From the NCBI GenBank assembly GCA_028710135.1, contig JAQUSS010000018.1, positions 1 through 32,731 on the forward strand: 32,731 nucleotides of DNA. Direction: 5' to 3'. Shown here in pieces: positions 1-7,803 of the stretch. Within the stretch, counting starts at the first letter, position 1. Each line of letters opens with the position of its first letter. This DNA is from Gemmiger sp. GTDB taxonomy: Bacteria > Bacillota > Clostridia > Oscillospirales > Ruminococcaceae. Both the position numbers and the translations under genes were made by a program. Under the pieces are notes generated by a model, which made no database searches, was not told where the DNA came from, and worked only from the letters and a program-made list of their open reading frames with translations.

Positions 1-204
1 GCGGTAGCTCGATTCCCCGCTTTCCACCCGGCCACTATCAAACAGCGGGGCCGCAAACCCGGCTTCCCCGGCAATTTGCAGCCGGTAGGCCGGTTGGTAC
101 AGGTTGCGGCGGCTCCCCGCAAACTGCCACCCAAACAGCGGCAGCCCGCCAACCCCCACCGGCTCCTCCTGCCCGTCCATCCAAAGCTTTGTTATTTTCA
201 GCAT
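1..204 (-). CDS. alpha-L-rhamnosidase (GH78), N-terminal fragment
   Basis: This is the first 68 codons of a gene running off the left edge. It starts at ATG 204 behind a textbook AGGAGG, seven bases upstream. The translated piece reads MLKITKLWMDGQ, then PLFGWQF, a QPAYRLQIA stretch and LFDSGRVESGES. This is the N-terminal Fn3-like domain of bacterial alpha-L-rhamnosidases (Bac_rhamnosid_N), which carry W/P-x-F-x-W, QTAYQIxVA and WDSGRVES motifs. The family releases terminal rhamnose from pectin (rhamnogalacturonan) and plant glycosides. There is no signal peptide, so the enzyme is probably cytoplasmic and acts on imported oligosaccharides. The catalytic barrel lies outside the window, so function is inferred from this domain only. 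The gene follows the kinase/transketolase cassette in the same direction but has its own promoter-like sequences. Confidence 0.8.
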   Translation of the reverse strand, partial: MLKITKLWMDGQEEPVGVGGLPLFGWQFAGSRRNLYQPAYRLQIAGEAGFAAPLFDSGRVESGESSYR

Positions 205-297
205 AGCGTTCCTCCTGCCGGGGCACCCGGCCATATGCGTTCTGCTCTACCGTTCAAAAATCCAAGTGCTTGGCCGTCACCGGCCCGTAGCCCTGCA

Positions 298-326
298 ATT
301 GTATACAACAAACAGTCTAAAAGCAA
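298..326 (-). promoter_or_regulatory. second candidate promoter with TTGTATACAA palindrome
   Basis: Reading leftwards there is TTGCTT (321-326), a 17-base spacer and TACAAT (298-303). The -10 overlaps a perfect 10-bp palindrome, TTGTATACAA, at 299-308, a form typical of GntR-type operators. It would serve the GH78 gene starting at 204. Seen in sequence; function is inferred. Confidence 0.35.
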
Positions 327-372
327 CGCCATTGCCCACGCAAATGCCGTTTGCCTTTAGACAGTTTTCTTC

Positions 373-402
373 AGTATATCGCCGCATCGCGCGGCCTGTC
401 AA
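373..402 (-). promoter_or_regulatory. promoter of the GH78 gene
   Basis: Consensus -35 TTGACA (397-402), 18-base spacer and -10 TATACT (373-378) read toward the GH78 start at 204. The predicted leader is about 160 bases and contains the second promoter-like element and palindrome. It lies just past the kinase stop codon (412), so GH78 can be transcribed independently of the upstream cassette. Confidence 0.6.
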
Positions 403-411
403 ACCCATACT

Positions 412-1893
412 TCACCCATGCGTCAGCGCCTGGCGCACGGCTTGCTGCCAACCCTTGTAAAGGGTTTGCCGCCGGGGCTCCGGCATGGCGGGGGTGTAGT
501 GCTTGCGCTGCAGCCCGGTGTAACCGGCCGCCGGGTCGTACAACCCGCAGGCGCACCCGGCCGCGTAGGCCGCGCCAATGCCCGAAAGTTCCTGCAAATT
601 CGGCACAGCCACCGTCACCCCGGCAATGTCGCTTTGGAACTGCATCAGGTAGGCGTTGGCAGTGGGGCCGCCGTCCACCCGCAGCTCGCGGGCGGCAAGG
701 CCCGAATCCCGCGCCATGCAGCCCAGCAGGTCGGCTATTTGGTAGCCAATGCATTCCAGGCAAGCCTTCACAATCTCGGCCCGGCCGGTGGTGCGGGTCA
801 TGCCGGTCAACAGGGCCGTGGCCTCGCTGTCCCAATAGGGGGCACCCAACCCGGTAAAGGCGGGCACAAAATAGGTTTTATCGCCGGGGTCGGCGGCGCG
901 GGCCAGGGCTTCGCTCTCGCTGTCCGCCGCAATCAGGGCCACGTTTTTGTGTAGCCAGGTAATCACCGCGCCGGTGTAGTTGAGGTTCCCCTCCAGCACA
1001 TAATGTACCTGCCCGCCCAGCCCCCAGGCCAGGCTGGTAACCAGCCCGCCGCTGCTGTGGATGGCGCGGGTGCCGGTTTGCATCATCACGCTGGAGCCGG
1101 TGCCGTAGGTCGCCTTGATGCTGCCCGGCTCCCGGCAGTTTTGCCCCAGCAGCGCCGCGTGGGAATCCCCCAAAACGCCGCAGATGGGTATTGCCTTGCC
1201 CAGCCAGCCGCCCAGCGTGGTGGTGCCAAACACCGAATCCGACATACAAACCTCGGCCAGGCTCTCGGGCGGAACACCGTATAACCGGCAAAGCTCTGCA
1301 TCCCAGGTAAGCTTGTGGATGTTGTAAAGCTGTGTGCGGCTGGCGTTCGAATACTCGGTTTTAAACGCCCGTTCCTCCGTCAAGTGGAAAATCAGCCAGC
1401 TATCCATGGTGCCGCAGCAAAGGGTGCCGTTTTGGGCCGCCGCTGCCACCGCCGGAACATTTTGCAGCAGCCAAGCCAGCTTGGGTGCTGAAAAATAGGG
1501 CGAAAGTGCCAGCCCGGTTTTTTCGCGCACCAGCGCGGCGCTGCCGGCAAGCGTTTTGCAAAGCGCCGCCGCCCGGGCGCACTGCCATACCACGGCGTTG
1601 GCCAAGGGCTTACCGGTTTTTCGGTTCCACACCGCCACCGTTTCCCGCTGGTTGGAGATGCCCATCGCGGCAATCTCGTTTTTGTCAATGTTTGCCTTTT
1701 CGGCGGCCAACCGCACCACACGCAGGGTGTTTTGCAGTATCTCCTCCGGGTCGTGTTCAACCCAGCCCTGCGCGTTCACAATCTGCCGGTGGGGCAGGTC
1801 GGCCCGGGCCAGCAGCGCACCGTCACGGTCAAAAATCAGCGCCTTGGTGCCCTGGGTGCTTTGGTCCACCGAAAGGATGTACCGCCCGCTCAA
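412..1893 (-). CDS. FGGY-family carbohydrate kinase
   Basis: The 493-residue protein is an ATP-dependent sugar or polyol kinase of the FGGY family (glycerol kinase, xylulokinase, ribulokinase, apulose kinase). The N-terminal phosphate-1 motif is DQSTQGTKALIFD (about residues 10-22); GISNQRETVAVWNRKTGKP (about 78-96) is glycerol-kinase-like, and the C-terminal lobe has GLGAPYWD and RVDGGPTAN. Length is normal for the family. The start is TTG at 1893, overlapping the TGA of the upstream transketolase subunit by four bases (TTGA), which implies translational coupling; no in-frame ATG fits. As the last gene of an isomerase-transketolase-kinase cassette it probably phosphorylates the ketose made by the isomerase, giving the transketolase donor. 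True glycerol kinase activity is the alternative; substrate is not readable from sequence. Confidence 0.85.
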   Translation of the reverse strand: MSGRYILSVDQSTQGTKALIFDRDGALLARADLPHRQIVNAQGWVEHDPEEILQNTLRVVRLAAEKANIDKNEIAAMGISNQRETVAVWNRKTGKPLANAVVWQCARAAALCKTLAGSAALVREKTGLALSPYFSAPKLAWLLQNVPAVAAAAQNGTLCCGTMDSWLIFHLTEERAFKTEYSNASRTQLYNIHKLTWDAELCRLYGVPPESLAEVCMSDSVFGTTTLGGWLGKAIPICGVLGDSHAALLGQNCREPGSIKATYGTGSSVMMQTGTRAIHSSGGLVTSLAWGLGGQVHYVLEGNLNYTGAVITWLHKNVALIAADSESEALARAADPGDKTYFVPAFTGLGAPYWDSEATALLTGMTRTTGRAEIVKACLECIGYQIADLLGCMARDSGLAARELRVDGGPTANAYLMQFQSDIAGVTVAVPNLQELSGIGAAYAAGCACGLYDPAAGYTGLQRKHYTPAMPEPRRQTLYKGWQQAVRQALTHG

Positions 1894-2825
1894 TGTAAAA
1901 TCTGAACCGCCGTTTTGGCAATGCCAGCAGCGTCCAGCCCGTAATGCTTAAAAACTTCTTGGGAGGTTCCGGTGATCACCGGTGCATCCGGCAATGCCAA
2001 ATTTACCACCTTGCGGGGGCAGTTTGCGCCCACCACCTGGGCCACGGCAGCGCCCAGCCCGCCAAAGGGTGAGTGCTCCTCCACGGTAAGCACCACCTTT
2101 GCGCCCACCGCGGCCTGAATCACCGAGGCAGTATCCAGCGGCTTGATGCCATACACATCCAGCACCGTGGTGCCAATGCCCTGGTGCTTTAGCATCTCGG
2201 CGGCATCCAGGGCGGGGCGCACCATCTCGCCGCAGGCAAGTATCGCAATATCGCTGCCATGGCAAAGCCAGGTGGCCTTGTCCATGGTAAAGGGCACTGC
2301 CCCCTCGGCATACACATCCTCCACGGGGTTGCGCCCCACCCGCACATAGGCGGGCAGCGTGTCCTGCAGCAGGGCTTCCACCAGGCAGGCCGTCTGAAAG
2401 CGGTCGCTCGGCAGGTAAACCCGCATATTCGGTATGGCGCTCATGGCGGCAATGTCCTGCGCCGAATGGTGGCTCATCCCCAGCGCGCCGTAGCTGATGC
2501 CGCCCGAAATGCCGATCAGTTTCACGTTGGTGCCCGAGTAGGCGCAGTCCACCTTGGCCTGCTCGTAGCTGCGGGTCGTCAAAAAGCAGGCGGGCGAGGC
2601 CGCAAACGCTTTTTTGCCGCAGCGGGCCAGCCCGGCGGCCATCCCCACCAAATCCTGCTCCGCAATGCCCGCCTCCACAAATTGCGCGGGGAAGGCCTCG
2701 GCAAATTTCGTCAGGGAGGCACTCCCGCGGGAGTCGCTGCAAAGCACCACAAGGTCTTTATCCGTCTTGGCGTGCCGCATCAGCACATCGCAAATCATTT
2801 GGCGGTTTGGTATCTTGTTAGCCAT
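1890..2825 (-). CDS. transketolase C-terminal subunit (split transketolase)
   Basis: This 311-residue protein is the pyrimidine-binding plus C-terminal half of a two-subunit thiamine-diphosphate transketolase. Visible features are EAGIAEQDLVGMAAGLA (about 51-67), with the catalytic Glu56 that activates thiamine, the LPSDRFQT segment and the C-terminal EEHSPFGGLGAAVA region. ATG 2825 is chosen because AAGGAGG sits a suitable distance upstream and overlaps the end of the partner gene by eight bases; an extension to 2852 would bury it deep in that gene. Together with the N-subunit it transfers a two-carbon ketol unit. Split transketolases beside sugar kinases and isomerases often serve a dedicated sugar rather than the housekeeping pentose phosphate pathway; that part is inference. 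Confidence 0.9.
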   Translation of the reverse strand: MANKIPNRQMICDVLMRHAKTDKDLVVLCSDSRGSASLTKFAEAFPAQFVEAGIAEQDLVGMAAGLARCGKKAFAASPACFLTTRSYEQAKVDCAYSGTNVKLIGISGGISYGALGMSHHSAQDIAAMSAIPNMRVYLPSDRFQTACLVEALLQDTLPAYVRVGRNPVEDVYAEGAVPFTMDKATWLCHGSDIAILACGEMVRPALDAAEMLKHQGIGTTVLDVYGIKPLDTASVIQAAVGAKVVLTVEEHSPFGGLGAAVAQVVGANCPRKVVNLALPDAPVITGTSQEVFKHYGLDAAGIAKTAVQILH

Positions 2826-3654
2826 GCCGCTCCGCCTCCTTCCGGGCCGCAAAATCGGCCAAAATCTGTTCGTATTCCTCCTGGGTGGGCAGGTGGTGGT
2901 GCCAACCGGCCTTGTTCTCCATCACGCTGCTGCCGTAGCCCTTGGTGGTGTTGGCAATAATCACGGTCGGCTTGCCTTTATACTGCGCCGCCGCCGAAAA
3001 TGCCTCGTCCAGGGCCGTAAGGCTGTTGCCGTCCACGCTCAAAACATTCCACCCAAAGGCCGCCCAGCGCGCCTCCTGGCTGTCCTGCTTCATCACCTGC
3101 TCGGTCGGGCCGGAAATTTGCAGCCGGTTGCGGTCAACCACCGCGCAAAGGTTATCTAGGGCATAGTTGGCGCCCGCCATGGCGCCCTCCCACACCGAGC
3201 CCTCGGCCAGCTCGCCATCGCCCATCACCACATAGGTGCGGTAGGGGCGGCCATCCATCCGGGCGGCCAGGGCCATGCCCACGCCCACCGGCAGGCCGTG
3301 GCCCAAGCTGCCGGAGTTCATCTCGATGCCGGGCAGCTTGTTGTTGGGGTGGCCGATGTAGGGCGACCCAAAAGCGGAAAACCGCTTTTTAATATCCGCC
3401 AAATCCAAAAAGCCACAGGCGGCCAGCACCGCATAGTATGCCTCCATCGAATGCCCCTTGCTCAAAATAAAACGGTCGCGGTCGGGGTCGTCTACCCGCG
3501 CGGGCGTAATGTTCAAGTGCTTTTTATAAAGTACCAGCAGGGTGTTCAGCACGCTCATATCGCCGCCGATATGCCCCCCGCCGCCCGCCATAATGATGTC
3601 CACCACATCCCGGCGTAGCTCCCAGCTCAAAAGCGCAAGGTTTGTATTGTTCAT
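2818..3654 (-). CDS. transketolase N-terminal subunit (split transketolase)
   Basis: This 278-residue protein is the diphosphate-binding half of a split transketolase. The thiamine/Mg motif GDGELAEGSVWEGA followed by NYALDNLCAVVDRNRLQ is clear (about residues 145-180). Upstream are AGGGGHIGGDMS and LSKGHSMEAYYAVLA, both standard transketolase active-site segments with the conserved histidines. The start at 3654 lies two bases after the isomerase stop and leaves a normal-length subunit. The stop overlaps the next gene by eight bases, so the two subunits should be made in equal amounts. The active site forms only at the interface with the partner encoded at 1890-2825. Confidence 0.92.
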   Translation of the reverse strand: MNNTNLALLSWELRRDVVDIIMAGGGGHIGGDMSVLNTLLVLYKKHLNITPARVDDPDRDRFILSKGHSMEAYYAVLAACGFLDLADIKKRFSAFGSPYIGHPNNKLPGIEMNSGSLGHGLPVGVGMALAARMDGRPYRTYVVMGDGELAEGSVWEGAMAGANYALDNLCAVVDRNRLQISGPTEQVMKQDSQEARWAAFGWNVLSVDGNSLTALDEAFSAAAQYKGKPTVIIANTTKGYGSSVMENKAGWHHHLPTQEEYEQILADFAARKEAERHG

Positions 3655-3656
3655 GG

Positions 3657-5060
3657 TTATTCCCCCCGCAAGTAGGCCTTTACCTGCTCCTCAATCGGGT
3701 CGTAAAGGTCGGGCTTTACGCCGATATATTTGCAGGCTTCGTACAAAACGGGCACCACATCCCGGTGGATGCCCACGCAGTGGTGGATGTACGGCCCTTC
3801 CACCACCTTGGCCTCCAGCCGCTTGATATTTTCAACCTCCACCCAAAGGTAGGTGCCCATGCAGGTGGGGCCTTCCACCCCTTTGGCGTTGCCCAATAGC
3901 AGGCTGTACGCCCCGTTGTCGCCGTCAAAGCGGGCAAGGGTGATGTCCCCGGGCTTGGCCTCCGCCGTGATGGCCCCCGGGTAATCAAAGGCCAGCGGGT
4001 AGGTGATGACGGGCTTCTCTTTTGCCACCGAGATTGGCCAGGGGCCGCAGTGCTGTAGCAGCTCGCCGTTGGGCATATCGGGGTGGCGAATCGTCCAGTC
4101 CGCAAAGAAAGAACGGTTGGTGCCCATCCCGGCGGCTTCCACCATCAGCGCGGTGATGGCCCCGTGGATGTCCGTCTCGCAAACAATCGGGAAGCCCTCC
4201 TCGTTCAGCAGGCTGTTGGCCGCGCAGGGCATAATGCCAAGCTCGCTTTGCAGGGCGTTCCAGCACTGGATAGCCCCGGCCTGGCAGCCGTATTTCACCA
4301 GCAACCGCTTCATGGCCACCTTCAGGGCCGCCACATTGGCAAGCTGGGTGTCGTTCAGCTTTACCACCATCTGTTCTTTAATGTAAGCGATGGTATCCGC
4401 CACATCGGTGGTGCCATCGGCCATGGCCCGCTTCATTTCGGCGGTCAGCTCAGGCAGGGGCACGGGGGCCAGCTCAATGTGGAATTTTTCCAGCAGCTCG
4501 CCCTCGTTGCACATGGTGGTCAAAAAATCATACGGGCGGGGGCCAAGCTGCAAAATGCGCATATGGCGGAAGGTTTTTACCACATTGCACACCGCCAAAA
4601 AGTCTTGTAGGCCCCGCGCAAAAACCGGGTCGCTCAACCGGCAGTTGGTCAGGTAGGTAAAGGGCACGCCGTACCGGCGCAAAACCTTGCCGGTGGCAAA
4701 CAGGCCGCATTGGGTATCGCGCAGCCGCACGCCGTTGGGCTCGGGGCGCTCGTCCAGTGGGCCCCACAGCAGCACCGGCACGCCCAAATCCTGGGCAAGG
4801 CGGGCGCAAAGGTACTCGGTGCCAAAGTTGCAGTGGGCCAAAAACAGCCCCTGCACCTTTTCACGGCGGAATTTTTCAACAATCTTCAGCCGGTCTTCCT
4901 CGCTGTACAAAAGCCCCTCGCTGTTGATATCGTCGATATCCACAAAATCAACGCCAAGCTCCCGCATTTTGTCCGCCGTCAGGCCGCGGTATTTTATCGC
5001 ATCCGGCGCGCTAAAAATGCTGCGCCGGGTAGGCGCATAGCCTATTTTAATGGTTGCCAT
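3657..5060 (-). CDS. L-fucose/L-arabinose isomerase-family protein
   Basis: This 467-residue protein resembles the FucI/AraA-like aldose-ketose isomerase superfamily. It begins IKIGYAPTRRSIFSAPDA, continues with GLFLAHCNFGTEYLCARLAQDLGVPVLLWGP and carries acidic metal-ligand candidates in VCETDIHGAITALM (about residue 290) plus a late histidine segment, YIHHCVGIHRDVVP. True FucI is nearer 590 residues, so this is a shorter relative. It starts at 5060 after GGAGGAAAG and leads the cassette. By context it isomerises an aldose to the ketose that the neighbouring FGGY kinase phosphorylates. Candidates include D-arabinose, L-fucose-like sugars and D-apiose; the exact substrate cannot be read here. 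Confidence 0.75.
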   Translation of the reverse strand: MATIKIGYAPTRRSIFSAPDAIKYRGLTADKMRELGVDFVDIDDINSEGLLYSEEDRLKIVEKFRREKVQGLFLAHCNFGTEYLCARLAQDLGVPVLLWGPLDERPEPNGVRLRDTQCGLFATGKVLRRYGVPFTYLTNCRLSDPVFARGLQDFLAVCNVVKTFRHMRILQLGPRPYDFLTTMCNEGELLEKFHIELAPVPLPELTAEMKRAMADGTTDVADTIAYIKEQMVVKLNDTQLANVAALKVAMKRLLVKYGCQAGAIQCWNALQSELGIMPCAANSLLNEEGFPIVCETDIHGAITALMVEAAGMGTNRSFFADWTIRHPDMPNGELLQHCGPWPISVAKEKPVITYPLAFDYPGAITAEAKPGDITLARFDGDNGAYSLLLGNAKGVEGPTCMGTYLWVEVENIKRLEAKVVEGPYIHHCVGIHRDVVPVLYEACKYIGVKPDLYDPIEEQVKAYLRGE

Positions 5061-5307
5061 CTAACTTTCCTCCGATTCCATCGAGCCAGCGCTCATCACC
5101 TTTTTAGTTCATACCCAGTTTAGCACACAACCCCCCACCGTGCCCCTTCGGCAATCTTTTCACAAGAAATCTATCTACTTTTTTCAGTTTGCACCCCGTT
5201 ATTTTGGCGCTTCTGCATAGAAACAACCGGGCAATTCCAATATTTAATAAATAGTTAATTAAATTATCAATTGAATCTAGCACAATCTCGGCTAAATTTA
5301 TTTTGCA
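5061..5307. promoter_or_regulatory. AT-rich leader of the isomerase-transketolase-kinase cassette
   Basis: No gene is seen here. On the minus strand an extended -10 (TG-C-TAAACT, with TAAACT at 5117-5122) lies about 55 bases before the isomerase start and has no good -35. Farther upstream, 5238-5275 is strikingly AT-rich, with small palindromes TTAATTAA and TCAATTGA, and could hold activator or repressor sites. No match to the LacI or DeoR-type sites found elsewhere in the window was seen. Confidence 0.3.
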
Positions 5308-5355
5308 AAAACAGCGTCCCTCCCCCTGCCGTGGCAGGGGGAGGGACGCTGTTTT
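5308..5355 (-). terminator. strong hairpin terminator of the phosphonate operon
   Basis: Perfect 23-base arms (5308-5330 and 5333-5355) flank a two-base centre. The GC-rich stem is bounded by T4 on one side and A5 on the other, so it could act in both directions. It lies 21 bases after the last phosphonate permease gene and separates that operon from the isomerase cassette. Confidence 0.9.
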
Positions 5356-5376
5356 GGGCCATGCCCTTTTTATTTT

Positions 5377-6201
5377 TTAGCGAATACGTTTTTTAATCTG
5401 TACGAAAACACGCTCAATTCCATAGGCAATCAGGAATACCAGGAAAATTGCCACGCCCGCCGTGCCGTACTCGTAGCCCTGGATGCAGCTCGAAATAACA
5501 AAGCCAATGCCGCCCGCACCCACCATCCCCAGGATGGCACATTCGGAGAAATTAACCTCCAGGCGCATCCCAGTCCAGGCGATAATCTGCGCCAGAGTGG
5601 AGGGTAGCACCGCATTGAGGAAGATGCCCAGCCGCCCCACGCCGGTGGCCTCCAGCGCTTCCAGCGTTTCGTCGGGGATGCTCTCAAAGCTCTCGGCAAA
5701 CGATTTGGTAAAGAACGCCGTGGTGTGCACGCACAGCCCGGCGATGCCGGCGGAGGCACCCATGCCCAGGCAAACCATCATCAGCAGCACCCACACCGGG
5801 GTGGGTACCGCCCGCAGGAAGGTAAAGAAGGATTTGAGCAGGCGGGAAAACCAGCGCACACGGAAGATATTGTCGGCCGCCAGCATCCCGAACAGCAGCC
5901 CCAACACCAGGCTGTATAGGGTGGAGAGCACGGTGATGGAAAGTGTTTCCAGCAGCGCCTCACCGATAAGGTCCAGCCGGGACAAATCAAAATGCAGCAG
6001 CTTCCAAAAAATACTGCCAATATCGGGGATACGGGATGCCAGCCGCAGCCAATCGATTTGCAAAAAGAAAAGGCTCAACACCGTCAACCCGGCAACAACA
6101 CCCAAAAAGGCGGGCACGGCCCGGTTTTTTTCAAGGCAGTCGATCCGCAGCTTGCCGGCGCGGGTGCGGCGGGGCGCGGCGATACGTATGCCGTTGTTCA
6201 T
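5377..6201 (-). CDS. phnE: phosphonate-type ABC transporter permease (second PhnE)
   Basis: This 274-residue integral membrane protein of the binding-protein-dependent permease family forms half of the membrane channel. A hydrophobic segment near residues 30-50 is followed by about five more. The cytoplasmic coupling loop reads ESFESIPDETLEALEATGVGRLGIFLNAVLP (about 170-200), the EAA-type motif that contacts the ATPase, and GMVGAGGIGFVI follows. Its ATG overlaps the stop of the upstream permease by four bases (ATGA at 6198-6201), so the pair is translationally coupled. Two different PhnE subunits encoded side by side imply a heterodimeric channel, common in Bacillota phosphonate/phosphite transporters. 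It is the last gene of the operon, just before the strong terminator. Confidence 0.88.
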   Translation of the reverse strand: MNNGIRIAAPRRTRAGKLRIDCLEKNRAVPAFLGVVAGLTVLSLFFLQIDWLRLASRIPDIGSIFWKLLHFDLSRLDLIGEALLETLSITVLSTLYSLVLGLLFGMLAADNIFRVRWFSRLLKSFFTFLRAVPTPVWVLLMMVCLGMGASAGIAGLCVHTTAFFTKSFAESFESIPDETLEALEATGVGRLGIFLNAVLPSTLAQIIAWTGMRLEVNFSECAILGMVGAGGIGFVISSCIQGYEYGTAGVAIFLVFLIAYGIERVFVQIKKRIR

Positions 6202-6998
6202 TTTGCCAGCTCCCCTCTCAGGCGGCCCGTCACCAAATCCACCGCGATGACCATGGCGGCAATCAACAGGATGATGCTACAGGCCACGTTGTACCGAAAG
6301 CTCTTGATGTAGGAAAACAGCACCAGCCCCACACCGCCGCCACCCACCATCCCCACGATGGTGGAGGCGCGGATGTTGACCTCAATACAGTAGAGATACC
6401 AAGACAAAAACCCGCTCAGGCAGGAGGGTAACACGCCGTGCGCCACCCGCTGGGGGAAGCTTGCCCCCACGGCCTGCAAGCTCTCGATGCAATCCTGGGA
6501 GATATCCTCCATCGTTTCGGCAAAGGCGCGCACCATAAAGGCAAAGCTGGTGATGCACAGCGCCACAACCCCCACCCCCGTGCCGATGCCCAGGGAGGAA
6601 AATAGGATGAACGCCCACACCAGCGCGGGGATGTTGCGCAAAAACGCCGCAAACCCCCGGACAACCTTTGCCATTTTCGGGAAGGGCGATACACTCTCGC
6701 TGCCGAACAGCGATACGAAAAAGGCCAATATCGCCGCCGTGGTGGTGGCGGCAAGGGCCATTGCCACCGTGACAAAGATGCTGTTGATGATATTTTCCAC
6801 CTTGGCCGCCCCCGGGATGGCCGGCGGCAGGAAATCCTCGCGCAGAAAAGCCCAAAAGTTATCGGAATTTTGCACCAGCTCCAGCGGGCTGAACCGGGTA
6901 TAGGCGGTACACAGGGCAAACAGCACCACAATCACGCAGAAAAAGGCGCCATACATCCGCCGCTCAGACGGCGAAATTTGCGGAATACGCTTCTTCAT
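6198..6998 (-). CDS. phnE: phosphonate-type ABC transporter permease (first PhnE)
   Basis: This 266-residue permease has about six membrane segments. The first covers roughly residues 15-35 (FFCVIVVLFALCTAYTRF), and the coupling loop AETMEDISQDCIESLQAVGASFPQRVAHGVLP lies at about 160-190, followed by GMVGGGGVGLVLF. The start at 6998 has GGGAGG seven bases upstream and sits inside the 3' end of the ATPase gene, overlapping it by 35 bases. It pairs with the second PhnE. The N-terminal region is much like other PhnE proteins; nothing is missing. Confidence 0.88.
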   Translation of the reverse strand: MKKRIPQISPSERRMYGAFFCVIVVLFALCTAYTRFSPLELVQNSDNFWAFLREDFLPPAIPGAAKVENIINSIFVTVAMALAATTTAAILAFFVSLFGSESVSPFPKMAKVVRGFAAFLRNIPALVWAFILFSSLGIGTGVGVVALCITSFAFMVRAFAETMEDISQDCIESLQAVGASFPQRVAHGVLPSCLSGFLSWYLYCIEVNIRASTIVGMVGGGGVGLVLFSYIKSFRYNVACSIILLIAAMVIAVDLVTGRLRGELAK

Positions 6999-7773
6999 CG
7001 GCCTTCCCTCCCATCATCAAATTTTCGCGGGAGGTATTGTAGATTCGCTCAATCACCTCGTCCGTCAGCGCCTCGGGCGCGCCGTCAAACACGATGCTCC
7101 CCTTGGAAAGGCCGATGATGCGGGTGGAGTACTTGATGGCCACATCCACCTGATGCAGGTTGACAACACAAGCAATGCCCCGCTGCTTTGTCATCCCGCG
7201 CAGGATGTCCATAATCGTCTTGGCGCTGGAGGGGTCGAGCGAGGCAATGGGTTCATCACACAGCAGCAGCTTGGGGTCCTGCATGATGGCCCGGGCAATG
7301 CCCACCCGCTGCTTTTGCCCGCCCGATAAATCTCCAGCACGGTTGTAGCAAAAGCTGCCCAGCCCCAGTTCCTCCAGCAGCGCAATGGCCCGGGCTTTGT
7401 CCGCCTCGGTATACAGGCCAAAAATGCCCGCAGCGCCGCGCATATGGCCCAGGCGGCCATGCAGGGCATTTTGTAGCACCGACAGCCGGTAAACCAGGTT
7501 ATAGTTCTGAAAAATCATCCCCACCTTGCAGCGGGTGCTTCGCAAAGCGCGCCCCTTCTGGGCCGAAACATCCGCCCCATCCAGCAAAACCCGGCCGCTG
7601 CTGATGGGGATAAGCTGGTTGATGGCGCGCAGGAGGGTAGATTTCCCCGAGCCGGATGGCCCAATGACCGAGATAAATTCCCCCGGCTGGATGGAGAGGG
7701 ATATCCCCTGCAGTGCATGGACGCCATTGGGGTAATGCTTGGTTACTTGTTCAAAGGTCAAAATCGGTTCCAT
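6964..7773 (-). CDS. phnC: phosphonate ABC transporter ATPase (PhnC)
   Basis: This 269-residue ATP-binding subunit has Walker A GPSGSGKST (residues 38-46), signature LSGGQKQRVGIARA, Walker B KLLLCDEPIASLD and the switch histidine in VVNLHQVD. The overall pattern (FEQVTKHYPNGVHALQGISL at the N-terminus; YSTRIIGLSKGSIVFDG near the end) matches PhnC. ATG 7773 is chosen over an upstream in-frame start because AGGAGG lies seven bases before it. It hydrolyses ATP to drive import of the PhnD-bound ligand. It sits 30 bases after phnD and overlaps the first permease. Confidence 0.93.
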   Translation of the reverse strand: MEPILTFEQVTKHYPNGVHALQGISLSIQPGEFISVIGPSGSGKSTLLRAINQLIPISSGRVLLDGADVSAQKGRALRSTRCKVGMIFQNYNLVYRLSVLQNALHGRLGHMRGAAGIFGLYTEADKARAIALLEELGLGSFCYNRAGDLSGGQKQRVGIARAIMQDPKLLLCDEPIASLDPSSAKTIMDILRGMTKQRGIACVVNLHQVDVAIKYSTRIIGLSKGSIVFDGAPEALTDEVIERIYNTSRENLMMGGKADEEAYSANFAV

Positions 7774-7803
7774 GAAGTGCCTCCTGCGCATAAGCGCTGT
7801 TGT

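Noticed and set aside
5230-5280. AT-rich stretch as an origin or attachment site
   Set aside because: It is only about 50 bases, with no DnaA boxes, flanking repeats or integrase; it fits better as a promoter region.
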